A stretch of DNA of 51,601 nt from Lachnospiraceae bacterium (GCA_017558145.1 JAFYWF010000108.1:1-51601), one strand, 5' to 3'; positions 17,939 through 27,512 are shown, counted from the first letter of the stretch. The notes: generated from the letters alone by a model not told the origin. Numbers and translations are program-made.

Positions 17939-17978
17939 TTTACAGAAACTTTACAGAAACGTTCTTTTGAACTTTACA
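17939..17978 (+). promoter_or_regulatory. Pho box upstream of pstS
   Basis: TTTACA occurs at 17939, 17950 and 17973, with a degenerate GTTCTT unit at 17961. The spacing of 11, 11 and 12 bases matches the direct-repeat boxes bound by PhoP-type regulators in Gram-positive bacteria. A TAGAAT -10-like box follows at 17988-17993. The operon it controls encodes the phosphate importer and its own regulators. Confidence 0.8.
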
Positions 17979-18017
17979 AAACATATTTAGAATAAATATT
18001 GTCAATGAAAATATGAA

Positions 18018-18107
18018 AGATAAGTTCTCATTGACAAAGAAGAAATCGATGTTTCACGAATAAGAAAGAAACTTGCGATTTTTAAGCAAACAAAAGAAAA
18101 CTTATCT
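18018..18107 (+). promoter_or_regulatory. Structured leader of the pst mRNA
   Basis: Three nested inverted repeats are present: AGATAAGTT/AACTTATCT (18018-18026 with 18099-18107), AAATCG/CGATTT (18043-18048 with 18076-18081) and GTTTC/GAAAC (18051-18055 with 18068-18072). They end 16 bases before the pstS ribosome binding site. No known riboswitch was recognised. Confidence 0.45.
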
Positions 18108-18136
18108 GTGTAATGATAAGGCTAGGAGGAAAAGTT

Positions 18137-18952
18137 ATGAGAAAAATTAGCAGTTTGATTATGACAACAATTTTATGTGTAGTATTTCTTACAGGGTGTG
18201 GTGCAAAAGGAACAGAAAAAACAAATTTGTCAGTATCTACAGATGGTTCTACATCCATGGAAAAAGTTATTGGCAGCTTAGGTGAAGTATTCCAGGAAGA
18301 AACAGAAATTTCTTTTACTTTTAACCCTACAGGGTCCGGTTCCGGAATCAAAGCGGTTAGTGAAGGAAGATGTGATATTGGTCTTTCCAGCAGAGATTTA
18401 AAGACTGAAGAAGTAGAACAGGGACTTACAGCGACTATACTTGCCTATGATGGAATTGCGATTATTGTAAATCCGGAAAATACAGTAGAAGATTTGACAA
18501 AAGAAACATTAGCAAAAATTTATACAGGTGAAATCATTAACTGGAGTGAAGTTGGTGGTATAGATGCAGAAATTGTGTTAATCGGAAGAGAAGCCGGAAG
18601 TGGTACAAGAGATGGTTTTGAATCTATCACAGGTACAGAAGATGCTTGCAAATATCGTCAGGAATTAACATCTACAGGTGATGTAATCACAACAGTAGCA
18701 CAGAATCCAAATGCTATCGGTTATGCTTCTTTAGCATCTGTAAAAGATACTGTAAAAGCAGTAAGCATTGATGGTGTGGTTCCAAGTGAAGAAACCATCA
18801 AAGATGGAAGTTATGTAGTACAGAGACCATTCGTGTTAGTAACAAAAACAGATGCAGCACTTTCTGAAGGGGCACAGCAGTTCTTTGATTACATTACATC
18901 TGATGCAGCAGTGGAAATTATTTCCGCAGCAGGAGTTGTAGCAGCAAAATAA
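18137..18952 (+). CDS. pstS: Phosphate-binding lipoprotein PstS
   Basis: The ATG at 18137 follows CTAGGAGG and starts a lipoprotein signal peptide with the lipobox LTGC (C21); an upstream ATG at 18113 overlaps that ribosome binding site. The 271-residue protein shows the phosphate-binding elements DGSTSM (about 35), TGSGSGIKAV (about 65) and GREAGSGTRDGFE (about 153). It captures inorganic phosphate outside the cell for PstCAB. A Pho box and a structured leader lie upstream. A stem-loop after the gene may lower expression of the downstream genes. Confidence 0.96.
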   Translation: MRKISSLIMTTILCVVFLTGCGAKGTEKTNLSVSTDGSTSMEKVIGSLGEVFQEETEISFTFNPTGSGSGIKAVSEGRCDIGLSSRDLKTEEVEQGLTATILAYDGIAIIVNPENTVEDLTKETLAKIYTGEIINWSEVGGIDAEIVLIGREAGSGTRDGFESITGTEDACKYRQELTSTGDVITTVAQNPNAIGYASLASVKDTVKAVSIDGVVPSEETIKDGSYVVQRPFVLVTKTDAALSEGAQQFFDYITSDAAVEIISAAGVVAAK

Positions 18953-18953
18953 A

Positions 18954-18997
18954 TAAGGAGAAGGCGATGGCATAGGGTCACCGCTTTCTTTTGTTAT
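18954..18997 (+). terminator. Attenuating terminator between pstS and pstC
   Basis: AGAAGGCGATGGC pairs with GTCACCGCTTTCT (one mismatch, two wobbles) and runs into TTTT. Such a partial terminator would give more PstS than permease, a usual arrangement. Confidence 0.6.
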
Positions 18998-19049
18998 CAG
19001 TTAGAAAGTATCTTAAAGATTTGGGATTAAGGTACCGGGAGAATTGTAA

Positions 19050-19919
19050 ATGAGAAAAACAAAATTCATAGAAAATTTGATTCATGGTATATTTTTGATT
19101 TTAGGATTAGCGACCGTAGCCAGTGTATTAATGATTACGATTTATCTGGTAGTAGCCGGAATACCGGCTATTAAAGAAATTGGGATCTTTAAATTTCTTT
19201 TTGGAAAGACCTGGGCATCCACTGCAGCAGAACCATCCTTTGGAATTTTACCCTTTATTTTAACCAGCATCTATGGTACAGCGGGAGCTATTGTTCTTGG
19301 AGTTCCCATTGGCTTTTTTACGGCTGTTTATTTATCAAAAATAGCACCTGGAAAAGTTAGAGAATATATGAGCGAAGCGGTAAGTTTATTGGCAGGTATT
19401 CCATCCGTTGTATATGGTTTGGTAGGTATGTTGGTATTGGTACCGGAAATTCGTAAATTGTTCCACGTGCCGGATGGTGCCAGCCTGTTAGCGGCCATGG
19501 TTATTTTGGCAATTATGATTTTACCTTCTATTATAAAAGTATCTATCACAGCCTTAGATGCTGTACCGAAAGAATATGAAGAAGCATCCTTAGCTTTAGG
19601 TGCAACACCAATAGAAACCTATTTCAGAGTATCCGTACCTGCAGCCAAAAGCGGAATCGCTACAGCGGTTGTTTTAGGTGTTGGTCGTGCTATTGGAGAA
19701 GCCATGGCAGTAATGATGGTATCAGGAAATGTGCCTAATATGCCGTCACTTTTCCAAAGTGTTCGTTTCTTAACCACAGCAGTGGCAAGTGAAATGGCAT
19801 ATTCCAGTGGATTGCAGCAGCAGGCATTGTTCTCCATTGCACTGGTTTTATTCTTATTTATATTGATGATTAACGTAACCTTGAATTTCTTTTTGAAAAA
19901 AGATGGAAAGGAGGCATAG
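19050..19919 (+). CDS. pstC: Phosphate ABC transporter permease PstC
   Basis: The 289-residue protein has six predicted membrane segments. The ABC-permease coupling region EEASLALGATPIETYFRVSVPAAKSGI is at about 175-201. Gly- and Pro-rich SGNVPNMPSLFQSVRFLTT is typical of PstC. It forms the membrane channel with PstA. GGGAG precedes the start. It is followed at once by pstA. Confidence 0.95.
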   Translation: MRKTKFIENLIHGIFLILGLATVASVLMITIYLVVAGIPAIKEIGIFKFLFGKTWASTAAEPSFGILPFILTSIYGTAGAIVLGVPIGFFTAVYLSKIAPGKVREYMSEAVSLLAGIPSVVYGLVGMLVLVPEIRKLFHVPDGASLLAAMVILAIMILPSIIKVSITALDAVPKEYEEASLALGATPIETYFRVSVPAAKSGIATAVVLGVGRAIGEAMAVMMVSGNVPNMPSLFQSVRFLTTAVASEMAYSSGLQQQALFSIALVLFLFILMINVTLNFFLKKDGKEA

Positions 19920-19920
19920 A

Positions 19921-20784
19921 ATGGATCATAATAAAGTAAAACAGAAAAGAAACAATTATGAATTATTCATGAAATCCCTTATGTTGATTTCAACATTGGT
20001 AACCGGCTTATTAGTTATTTTTTTAATCGCCTATGTTTTTGTAAAAGGATTACCCAATCTTTCTATAGAATTTTTAACTACAAAGCCTAGTTACATAACG
20101 GAAAAGATCGGTATTTTACCGGATATTTTAAATACCGTATATATTGTTCTGGCAACCTTGGTTATTGTTTTACCCTTAGGTGTAGGAGCGGCTATTTATT
20201 TAACAGAATATGCCAGTAATAAAAAAGTGGTTGGTTTGATTGAGTACGCGGCAGAAACGCTTTCCGGAATTCCTTCGATTATTTATGGTTTGGTAGGAAT
20301 GTTATTTTTCTGTCAGTTTTTAAGTATGAAAACTTCACTATTGGCAGGTGCACTTACCCTGGTAATTATGAATTTGCCAACGATTATGAGAACGACACAG
20401 GAAAGTTTAAAAACTGTACCGGTAAGTTATCGCGAAGGTGCCTTTGGCCTGGGTGCCGGAAAATGGAGAGTAATCAGAACAGTTGTATTACCGGGATGTG
20501 TAGATGGTGTCATCACAGGATGTATTCTATCCATTGGAAGAATTTTGGGAGAATCAGCAGCTTTGTTATTTACTGCAGGATTTGCCCATGCGGTGAACGG
20601 AATCAAAGAGGGATTGGTGAGTCCGGGAGCTACGTTGACGGTAGCACTCTATGTTTATGCAAAGGAACAGGGAGAATTTGGTGTTGCATTTGCCATTGCG
20701 GCAATTTTAATGATATTAACCATTATTACCAATCTGGCGGCAACGATGGTTGGAGCATATTTTAGTAAAAGGAGAAATCGTTAA
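19921..20784 (+). CDS. pstA: Phosphate ABC transporter permease PstA
   Basis: The ATG at 19921 is preferred because an in-frame ATG at 19903 lies just before the AAAGGAGG that serves this gene. The 287-residue protein has six membrane segments and the coupling loop [42 protein letters not shown] is characteristic of PstA. The stop overlaps the pstB start by one base. Confidence 0.95.
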   Translation: MDHNKVKQKRNNYELFMKSLMLISTLVTGLLVIFLIAYVFVKGLPNLSIEFLTTKPSYITEKIGILPDILNTVYIVLATLVIVLPLGVGAAIYLTEYASNKKVVGLIEYAAETLSGIPSIIYGLVGMLFFCQFLSMKTSLLAGALTLVIMNLPTIMRTTQESLKTVPVSYREGAFGLGAGKWRVIRTVVLPGCVDGVITGCILSIGRILGESAALLFTAGFAHAVNGIKEGLVSPGATLTVALYVYAKEQGEFGVAFAIAAILMILTIITNLAATMVGAYFSKRRNR

Positions 20785-21539
20785 TGAATAATATAATAAA
20801 TGCTGAAAAATTGTGTATCTGGTATGGGAATAATAAAGCGTTAAAAGAAATTTCCATGTCTATTCCTGAAAAAAGTATTACAGCTTTCATTGGTCCTTCC
20901 GGATGTGGAAAATCCACATTTTTAAAAACCTTAAATCGTATGAATGATTTGGTACCAGGAATCAAAATAGAAGGAAACGTAAATTATGAAGGAAAAAGTA
21001 TTTTTGATCCTTCCGTAGATGTCAATGAACTTCGAAGAGAAATTGGAATGGTGTTCCAAAAACCAAATCCTTTCCCTATGAGTATCTATGATAACATTGC
21101 TTATGGACCAAGAACTCATGGGATTACAAACAAAGCAAAATTAGATGAAATTGTGGAAAAAGCATTAAAAGATGCTGCTATCTGGGACGAAGTTAAAGAC
21201 CGTTTGAAAAAGAATGCTCTTGGTCTTTCCGGTGGTCAGCAGCAGCGTCTTTGTATTGCCAGAGCTTTGGCAGTTGAACCAAAAGTGTTATTAATGGATG
21301 AACCAACCAGTGCTTTGGATCCAATATCTACATCCCGTATAGAAGAACTTGTGACAGAATTAAAAGAAAAGTATACTATTGTCATCGTAACTCACAATAT
21401 GCAGCAGGCAGTTCGTATCTCAGATTATACGGCATTCTTTTTGTTAGGAGAATTGGTAGAATTTGGACAGACAGAAAAATTATTTTCACAACCATTAGAT
21501 CAGAGAACAGAAGATTACATTACAGGGAGATTTGGATGA
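20784..21539 (+). CDS. pstB: Phosphate ABC transporter ATPase PstB
   Basis: The 251-residue ATPase has Walker [10 protein letters not shown] (37-45), the Pst-type stretch NRMNDLVPG, the signature [15 protein letters not shown] and Walker [13 protein letters not shown]. It drives phosphate import through PstCA. It overlaps pstA by one base and phoU by four bases, so these genes are translationally coupled. Confidence 0.97.
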   Translation: MNNIINAEKLCIWYGNNKALKEISMSIPEKSITAFIGPSGCGKSTFLKTLNRMNDLVPGIKIEGNVNYEGKSIFDPSVDVNELRREIGMVFQKPNPFPMSIYDNIAYGPRTHGITNKAKLDEIVEKALKDAAIWDEVKDRLKKNALGLSGGQQQRLCIARALAVEPKVLLMDEPTSALDPISTSRIEELVTELKEKYTIVIVTHNMQQAVRISDYTAFFLLGELVEFGQTEKLFSQPLDQRTEDYITGRFG

Positions 21540-22183
21540 TGAGAAGTAGATTTGATGAAGAGTTATTGATGTTAAATAAGGAATTAATTGAAATGGGTGC
21601 GCTGTGCGAAGATGCGATTGAGCTGGTTGCGAAAGCGTTGGAAACGAACGATGCAGATATTTATAAAGTAGTAAGACCAATTTCGGTAGAAATTGATCAT
21701 AAAGAGAGAGATATCGAATCCAGATGTATGAAACTGTTGTTACAGCAGCAACCTGTTGCCAGAGATTTAAGACAGATTTCAGCAGCGTTAAAAATGATTA
21801 CCGATATGGAACGTATTGGAGATCAGGCAGAAGATATTGCAGAAATCATTGGTTATTTAAAAGGCGAAAATTTAAACAGCAGCGTTCCGGTACAAGAAAT
21901 GGCACGAGCAGCCATCAAGATTGTAACAGAAAGCATAGATGCATATGTTAACAAGGATATTGTACTTGCAGAAGCGATTTTAAAAGAAGATGATATTATT
22001 GATGAATATTTTATGGAATCAAAGAGACGATTGATTAAAATGGTGGCAGAAAACCCGGCAACTGGGGAATATGCCCTGGATCTTTTAATGATTACCAAAT
22101 ACTTTGAACGAATTGGAGATCATGCAACGAACATTGCTGAATGGGTAATTTTTTCTGTTACAGGTGAACATGAAGATGCATAA
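21536..22183 (+). CDS. phoU: Phosphate-specific transport regulator PhoU
   Basis: The 215-residue all-helical protein has two PhoU repeats, each with a metal-binding pattern: [35 protein letters not shown] in the first, [17 protein letters not shown] in the second (residue stretches read in pieces). PhoU lowers Pst and PhoR activity when phosphate is plentiful. Either of two adjacent ATGs (21536 or 21539) could be the start. Confidence 0.95.
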   Translation: MMRSRFDEELLMLNKELIEMGALCEDAIELVAKALETNDADIYKVVRPISVEIDHKERDIESRCMKLLLQQQPVARDLRQISAALKMITDMERIGDQAEDIAEIIGYLKGENLNSSVPVQEMARAAIKIVTESIDAYVNKDIVLAEAILKEDDIIDEYFMESKRRLIKMVAENPATGEYALDLLMITKYFERIGDHATNIAEWVIFSVTGEHEDA

Positions 22184-22223
22184 TTGGAAATAGAAATGGG
22201 TTTATGTAAAGAGAGGTAAGAAT

Positions 22224-22742
22224 ATGATTTGGTGCGTAGAAGATGACAGCAGTATCCGAGATATTGAAATATATACCTTATTATCAACAGGATTCGAAGC
22301 AAAAGGTGCAGAGTATGACAAGGTAAAAAGCCTGGATATGGGAGCTGATGATTATTTGGTAAAACCTTTTGGTATGATGGAAATGGTTTCTCGCATCAAA
22401 GCAGTTCTTCGAAGGAGTAAGCCAAAGCAGGAAGTGGTGATTCTTAGAAGAAAAGAATTGGAATTAAACGCAGATGCCAGAACCGTATGTATCAAAGGGG
22501 AAAAAATTTCTTTAACATATAAGGAGTTTGAATTGTTGCAGTTATTCTTGACGCATCCGGGGAAAGTATATACCAGGGATATTCTATATAACGAAATTTG
22601 GGGTGCAGATTATATAGGAGAAACCAGAACGGTAGATATGCATATTCGAACTTTACGACAGAAATTAGGAGAATATGGCGAACTGATAGAAACGGTAAGA
22701 AATGTCGGCTATCGTATGGAAACATGGGATCCAGAAGAATAA
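22224..22742 (+). CDS. phoP: PhoP/PhoB-type response regulator with a truncated receiver domain
   Basis: The 172-residue protein keeps the acidic residues E6-D7-D8, the receiver lysine K47 (in LVKPF) and a complete OmpR-type winged-helix DNA-binding domain (about 75-165, ending TVRNVGYRME). About 55 residues of a normal receiver are missing between residues 28 and 29. These include the phosphoacceptor Asp and strands beta2 to beta4; the conserved Thr/Ser before AKG is also absent. The reading frame is intact. It lies between phoU and phoR in the usual operon order. The DNA-binding domain could still act on Pho boxes, but control by phosphorylation should be lost. Alternatives are a strain-specific mutation or an assembly error. 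Confidence 0.85.
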   Translation: MIWCVEDDSSIRDIEIYTLLSTGFEAKGAEYDKVKSLDMGADDYLVKPFGMMEMVSRIKAVLRRSKPKQEVVILRRKELELNADARTVCIKGEKISLTYKEFELLQLFLTHPGKVYTRDILYNEIWGADYIGETRTVDMHIRTLRQKLGEYGELIETVRNVGYRMETWDPEE

Positions 22743-22783
22743 ATATAAGTTTTATCGATACATAGGATTAGGAGAAACATCAT

Positions 22784-24439
22784 ATGAGAGAGAAAATATT
22801 TCGTTCCATATTAAATGTTACGATAGTGGTTCTGATTTCCGGTTTGCTTTTATTTACCATTGTCCTTACTCATTATTATAGTGGGATTCAAAGAAAGCAG
22901 CTAAAAGATAAATTATCCCTAGCTGCGTTAGGAGTGGAGCAGCAAGGTCTCCATTACCTTTCTCAAATGGGAGAGGATGAGGACCGTATTACCTGGATTG
23001 CAAAAGATGGAAGTATTTTGTTTGATAATCATGCAGATATTGACAAAATGGGAAATCACAGCGATCGGGAAGAAGTGAAAGAAGCTATGGAAACAGGAGT
23101 CGGCAGCAGTCGAAGACATTCCATTACCTTAACAAGAAATACGGTCTATGAAGCAGTTTTGTTGTCGGATCAGACCGTATTAAGAATTTCCATGGATCAA
23201 ATAAGTACGTTAGCTTTACTGTGGGGATTGATTCAGCCATTTGGAATTATCTTGTTGTTGGTTGTGGCAATTGTTTATTATGTAGCTGAAAAACTGGCAG
23301 ATCAAATTATGCAGCCATTAGATTTGATTGATTTGGAACATCCTCTGGAAGAGGAAAGTTATGAAGAAATGGCTCCTTTTTTAAATCAGATTTATCACCA
23401 GAAGAAACAGATTAAAAAACAAGGGAAAGAACTGGATTTAAGAAAGTTAGAGTTTGAACAGGTAGTATCTCATATGAGAGAGGGATTGGTTCTTCTTAAC
23501 ACAAATAATCAGGTTCTAAGTATTAATCCTGCCGCAATGGAGATCTTTCAGACAACGGAAAAGTGCATTGGAGCGGATATTTTATCTGTGGAACGAAAAC
23601 AAAAATTTATTAGTGCCATTGAAAAAGCAAAAGAGCAGGGGCACAGTGAAATCCGTTTGGAAAAGAATAATCGGGAGTACCAGTTTGATATTAGCAGTAT
23701 TTGTACGAAAAAAGGAAATGGGGGATTTATTATCCTTGCATTTGATATTACGGAGCAAAGAAATGCAGAAAAAATGAGAAGAGAGTTTTCTGCGAATGTA
23801 TCACATGAATTGAAAACACCGCTACAGTCTATTATCGGAAGTGCGGAATTAATGAAAACAGGAATTGTAAAAGAAGAAGATATTCCACGTTTCATTGGTC
23901 ATATTCATACAGAAGCCTCCCGATTAGTGGTGTTGATTGAAGACATTATAAGATTATCAGAATTAGATGAAGAAGGAGAAATTCAAAAAGAAGAAGTTTC
24001 TTTACATCAAGTTGCTACAGAGGTTTTGCTTTCTTTGCGGGAAAAGGCCGAAAAGCAGAAAGTTACTTTGCAATTAAAAGGAAGCCAAGGGATAATTCCT
24101 GGTGTCTATCGTCTGTTACACGAAGTGATATATAATCTTTGTGAAAATGCAATCAAGTATAATATAGAGGGTGGTAAGGTTGTAGTAAAAATAGAGGATA
24201 GAGAACAGCAAGCCTCTATTAGTGTGGAAGATACCGGCATTGGCATTCCATTAGAACATCAGGAACGGGTGTTTGAACGTTTTTACAGAGTGGATAAAAG
24301 TCATTCTAAAAAAACCGGAGGAACAGGACTTGGTTTATCTATTGTGAAACATGCAGTCGGATATCATAATGGAAAAATAGATTTATTCAGCCGAGAAGGA
24401 AAAGGAACGACCGTTATGATTTGGTTTCCAAAGAATTGA
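22784..24439 (+). CDS. phoR: Phosphate-sensing histidine kinase PhoR
   Basis: The 551-residue sensor has two membrane segments (about 10-32 and 144-167) around an extracytoplasmic domain. A PAS domain follows (about 225-325, EGLVLLNTNNQVLSINPAA), then HisKA with the phosphorylated H341 in VSHELKTPL, and the HATPase domain with NLCENAIKYN, DTGIGIP and GTGLGLSI. It would phosphorylate the regulator encoded upstream, but that partner has lost its acceptor Asp. The kinase itself looks intact. A terminator follows. Confidence 0.93.
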   Translation: MREKIFRSILNVTIVVLISGLLLFTIVLTHYYSGIQRKQLKDKLSLAALGVEQQGLHYLSQMGEDEDRITWIAKDGSILFDNHADIDKMGNHSDREEVKEAMETGVGSSRRHSITLTRNTVYEAVLLSDQTVLRISMDQISTLALLWGLIQPFGIILLLVVAIVYYVAEKLADQIMQPLDLIDLEHPLEEESYEEMAPFLNQIYHQKKQIKKQGKELDLRKLEFEQVVSHMREGLVLLNTNNQVLSINPAAMEIFQTTEKCIGADILSVERKQKFISAIEKAKEQGHSEIRLEKNNREYQFDISSICTKKGNGGFIILAFDITEQRNAEKMRREFSANVSHELKTPLQSIIGSAELMKTGIVKEEDIPRFIGHIHTEASRLVVLIEDIIRLSELDEEGEIQKEEVSLHQVATEVLLSLREKAEKQKVTLQLKGSQGIIPGVYRLLHEVIYNLCENAIKYNIEGGKVVVKIEDREQQASISVEDTGIGIPLEHQERVFERFYRVDKSHSKKTGGTGLGLSIVKHAVGYHNGKIDLFSREGKGTTVMIWFPKN

Positions 24440-24458
24440 TAACATTTTCATTATTATG

Positions 24459-24508
24459 AAGGGACATTATTTTATCTCAAAATAAAGAGAAAAATAATGT
24501 CCTTTTTT
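24459..24508 (+). terminator. Terminator of the pst-pho operon
   Basis: AAGGGACATTATTTT pairs with AAAATAATGTCCTT across a 16-base loop, followed by six Ts. Confidence 0.85.
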
Positions 24509-24523
24509 CGAATAAAAATTTAA

Positions 24524-24575
24524 TTGACAAAAGGTCTACAATAAGTAAACTAATATTAAGTCTACTGGATGTAGA
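24524..24575 (+). promoter_or_regulatory. Promoter and BlaI-like operator of the blaR1-like gene
   Basis: TTGACA at 24524-24529 and TAAACT at 24546-24551 (16-base spacing) form a promoter. The 15-base palindrome TCTACTGGATGTAGA (24561-24575) overlaps the expected start. Its TAC...GTA arms resemble BlaI/MecI/CopY operators. An extra half-site, TCTACA, lies at 24535. The rest of the 150-base leader up to the gene holds a tandem 9-base repeat and nothing else recognised. Confidence 0.6.
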
Positions 24576-24725
24576 TTTTTGAAAATAGGTAAGTGAAAAA
24601 GAATACTTAAAATATAAGTAAATTTTTTAAAATTAAGATCCATAGATAACTCGTGTGCTAAATTTATAGTACTCATAGTACTCGAACAAGACATATTCAG
24701 TGTTAGATTACAGGAGGAATAGGTT

Positions 24726-27137
24726 ATGAATATTAATAATATGTATTCTGTATTTACAGGTATTTTGGAAATGAGCATTATTGCATCGGTATCCATTATA
24801 GTTCTTTTATTGTTTCGTTCCTTTTTAAAGAAATTTCCAAGAATTATTTCCTATTTTCTATGGGGAATCGTGTTGTTTCGTCTGGTTTGTCCGGTAAGTT
24901 TTCAAAGTCCAATTTCTATTTTAAAATTGTCTAATGCTCCCTTTCTGTCAGTATTGTTTTCGGGACAAGAAGCGGAGGAAGAAAGATTACAACAGAAAGA
25001 TGAATTTGAATATGTAATTTCTGATGAAGTTGTTATTTTGGAAGATGAGGTTGTGACTTGGAATGTGGAAGATTCGGGAAATGTGGAAGAAACGCACAAG
25101 ACGTTGCCGGTGAAGCATACGAAGATTCCTGTGTGGAAGTGGCTGTTTCCGGTGATTTGGATTATTGGTATGGGAGGCATGTTAGGCTATGGTGTGAGTT
25201 CTTACATTTCTTTAAAAAGAGAATTGATAGGTGCCATAAAAGAGAAGGATAGTATTTATTCCTGTGATTATGTAAAAACAGCCTTTGTTATGGGATTTCT
25301 TTTTCCACGGATTTATTTGCCTTCTGATTTGGAAGAAGCAAAAAAGGAATTTGTGATATTGCATGAACAGGTACATATGAGAAGAAAAGATTATCTGTTC
25401 CGTTTGGCAGCATATATTGTTCTGGCTGTTCATTGGTACAATCCTTTTGTATGGATGGCATTTTATTTGTCAGGTGTAGATATGGAAATTTCCTGTGATG
25501 AAGCTGTTATGCGAAAAGCAAAGAAAGATATTCGTAAAGAATATGCCGAAGCACTTTTGGAAATGGCATCGGGCAACCATATTTTCTTTGCAGGTTATCC
25601 TGCGTTTGGAGAAAATCAGACAAAGGCAAGAATCAAATCAGTTGTAAATTATAAAAAGAAATCAAAGATACTTTTCTTTCTTGGTGCAATTATAGTTGTA
25701 TTTTTGGTGTTGGTTCTGGCTTCTGATCCAAAGTGGTCGGAAGGGCAATCGGCGGTTTCCGCAATTGATACCAATGAAGACATAGAAAAAGGAAAAAGAG
25801 AAGCCTTTGTGGAGAGTAAAATAAGAGAATGGGCCGAAGCATTTTGTAATAGAGATGGGAATATCATTGTGAATATGAGTACATCGGAAGCAAGAAAAGT
25901 TTATGAAGAGGATATGTTGCTTGAGGAGGGTGCGGAAGGGGTAAGCTTTGGCTGGTCCAGTCCATGGCCCGTGATGGAGACAGATTATAGCATTAAATTG
26001 ATGGAAGAAAATAGAGCAATTGTGTTGTATTATGCGAGAACGTCAGATCCTCATGTGACTGTGTGGGTCGAAAATCTGGAATTTGAATTGGGTGAAAATT
26101 TTGAAAAAGAGGATGATTTTAAAGTTACCAATAGTGAACTTTTGTATTTGGACAGTATTGATAATGTGGCAGAATTTGTATTAGCTTATGAAGAAGGTAT
26201 CAATAATACTCCCATGGATTATCTGACCAATGAATCAGGTGAAGCATTGAATAAGAATGCTATAGAAAACAGAGATAGTATCTGGTATGAAAATCTTTTT
26301 TCTCCCGAGACAGCGGCAATCAGTTTGTTGAATTTAGATTCTGAAAAGGTGTCCATTGATGTCAGTGAAGGTGAAACAGAAGAGGAAGTAATACTTACAT
26401 TGATATTTCAGACAGGTGAAGCAGAAAACAACAGTATTTTGCAGGGAATAAAAATGATACGGCCTTTTGGAGAAGACGGCATCTGGATTCCACAAAACTA
26501 TACAGACAGTGTTTTAATGGAGAATGGAAGCAACTATTTTAATCATCTTGAATTTTACAAAGAGAAATTAGGTGAGAATTTCTTAGAGGAACATTATGAA
26601 AAAGTTTATACTGTAGAAAGTGATATCTCTCGAGATGGCATAGATGAAATCATAGAAGTTTACACCGGAAATGGTGGGGACGGAGAAAGTGGTTATGTTT
26701 TTGTAAAAGATGCTCATGGAAATCTTTTGTTTCATGAATATGCTCATGTAGCAAGAGTTGCATGGAATATGGTATTTCTATCAGAAGATAATTTTCTGAT
26801 GAACGTATTTATGGAAGACAGAGACACACGCGGCGAATATGGTTATGAAGTTTATCGTGTTGTGGGAAAAGATGAAATTCAAATTTTAGCAAAAGACAGT
26901 TTTTCTTTTGTTATCGAAGGAAAAACCTTAGATGAGGATAAAAAACAGGAATTGCAGGAGTTTATGGAGAACTTGCAGATGTATTTGGAACAGAGTGAAT
27001 TGCTTTTAAGTACACAAGAAAATGAGTTAAAAGCGAAGGGATTGTCGGAAGAAGGACTTACCTTAGAAGAGATAACAGCCTACCATTATTTGTGGAAGAA
27101 ACTTGCTCAGGGGATGGATTTGGAACCTATTGGATAA
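24726..27137 (+). CDS. BlaR1-like M56 metallopeptidase with a non-standard sensor
   Basis: The 803-residue protein has N-terminal membrane segments (about 14-50, 138-158), an M56 peptidase domain with zinc site HEQVH (H213, E214, H217) and the downstream SCDEAV glutamate, then a membrane segment (about 314-334). The C-terminal 460 residues lie outside the cell. In BlaR1 and MecR1 that part is a penicillin-binding domain, but I see no SxxK-SxN-KTG pattern; it is acidic and rich in Glu and Asp. The peptidase probably cleaves or triggers removal of the BlaI-like repressor encoded next. No beta-lactamase gene is adjacent, so the signal and target are unknown. Confidence 0.82.
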   Translation: MNINNMYSVFTGILEMSIIASVSIIVLLLFRSFLKKFPRIISYFLWGIVLFRLVCPVSFQSPISILKLSNAPFLSVLFSGQEAEEERLQQKDEFEYVISDEVVILEDEVVTWNVEDSGNVEETHKTLPVKHTKIPVWKWLFPVIWIIGMGGMLGYGVSSYISLKRELIGAIKEKDSIYSCDYVKTAFVMGFLFPRIYLPSDLEEAKKEFVILHEQVHMRRKDYLFRLAAYIVLAVHWYNPFVWMAFYLSGVDMEISCDEAVMRKAKKDIRKEYAEALLEMASGNHIFFAGYPAFGENQTKARIKSVVNYKKKSKILFFLGAIIVVFLVLVLASDPKWSEGQSAVSAIDTNEDIEKGKREAFVESKIREWAEAFCNRDGNIIVNMSTSEARKVYEEDMLLEEGAEGVSFGWSSPWPVMETDYSIKLMEENRAIVLYYARTSDPHVTVWVENLEFELGENFEKEDDFKVTNSELLYLDSIDNVAEFVLAYEEGINNTPMDYLTNESGEALNKNAIENRDSIWYENLFSPETAAISLLNLDSEKVSIDVSEGETEEEVILTLIFQTGEAENNSILQGIKMIRPFGEDGIWIPQNYTDSVLMENGSNYFNHLEFYKEKLGENFLEEHYEKVYTVESDISRDGIDEIIEVYTGNGGDGESGYVFVKDAHGNLLFHEYAHVARVAWNMVFLSEDNFLMNVFMEDRDTRGEYGYEVYRVVGKDEIQILAKDSFSFVIEGKTLDEDKKQELQEFMENLQMYLEQSELLLSTQENELKAKGLSEEGLTLEEITAYHYLWKKLAQGMDLEPIG

Positions 27138-27152
27138 AGATAAGGAGATAAC

Positions 27153-27506
27153 ATGGCGGAATATAAATTAGGAGAAATTGAAAAGAAATTTGCACAGATT
27201 ATATGGAATAACGAACCGTTATCCTCTGGGGAGCTGGTGAAATTGTGTGAGAAGGAATTGTCATGGAAAAAATCTACTACCTATACAATTTTGAAACGCT
27301 TGTGTGAAAGAGGGTTATTTATCAATGAAAAAGGGATGGTAAGAAGCCTGGTATCAGAAGAAGAATTTCAGGCAAATTTAAGTGAGAAGTTTGTAGAAGA
27401 AGTTTTCTCAGGATCTTTGCCAAAATTTGTAGCAGCATTTACTAATCAGAAGAAATTGAGTGATAAAGAAATAGAGGAATTGAAGAAGATTATAGAGAAT
27501 ATGTAG
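27153..27506 (+). CDS. BlaI/MecI-family repressor
   Basis: The 117-residue protein has the winged helix of the BlaI/MecI/CopY family: EIEKKFAQIIWNNEPLSSGELV, then KKSTTYTILKRLCERGLF, with a C-terminal dimer and cleavage region. It follows the M56 peptidase gene by 15 bases, an order opposite to the classical blaI-blaR1. It would bind the TCTAC-N5-GTAGA palindrome upstream of the pair and repress both genes. Confidence 0.88.
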   Translation: MAEYKLGEIEKKFAQIIWNNEPLSSGELVKLCEKELSWKKSTTYTILKRLCERGLFINEKGMVRSLVSEEEFQANLSEKFVEEVFSGSLPKFVAAFTNQKKLSDKEIEELKKIIENM

Positions 27507-27512
27507 AATAAT

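Noticed and set aside
20463..20765. 100-codon frame inside pstA
   Set aside because: It is a shadow frame of a well-supported gene, with no independent start signals.
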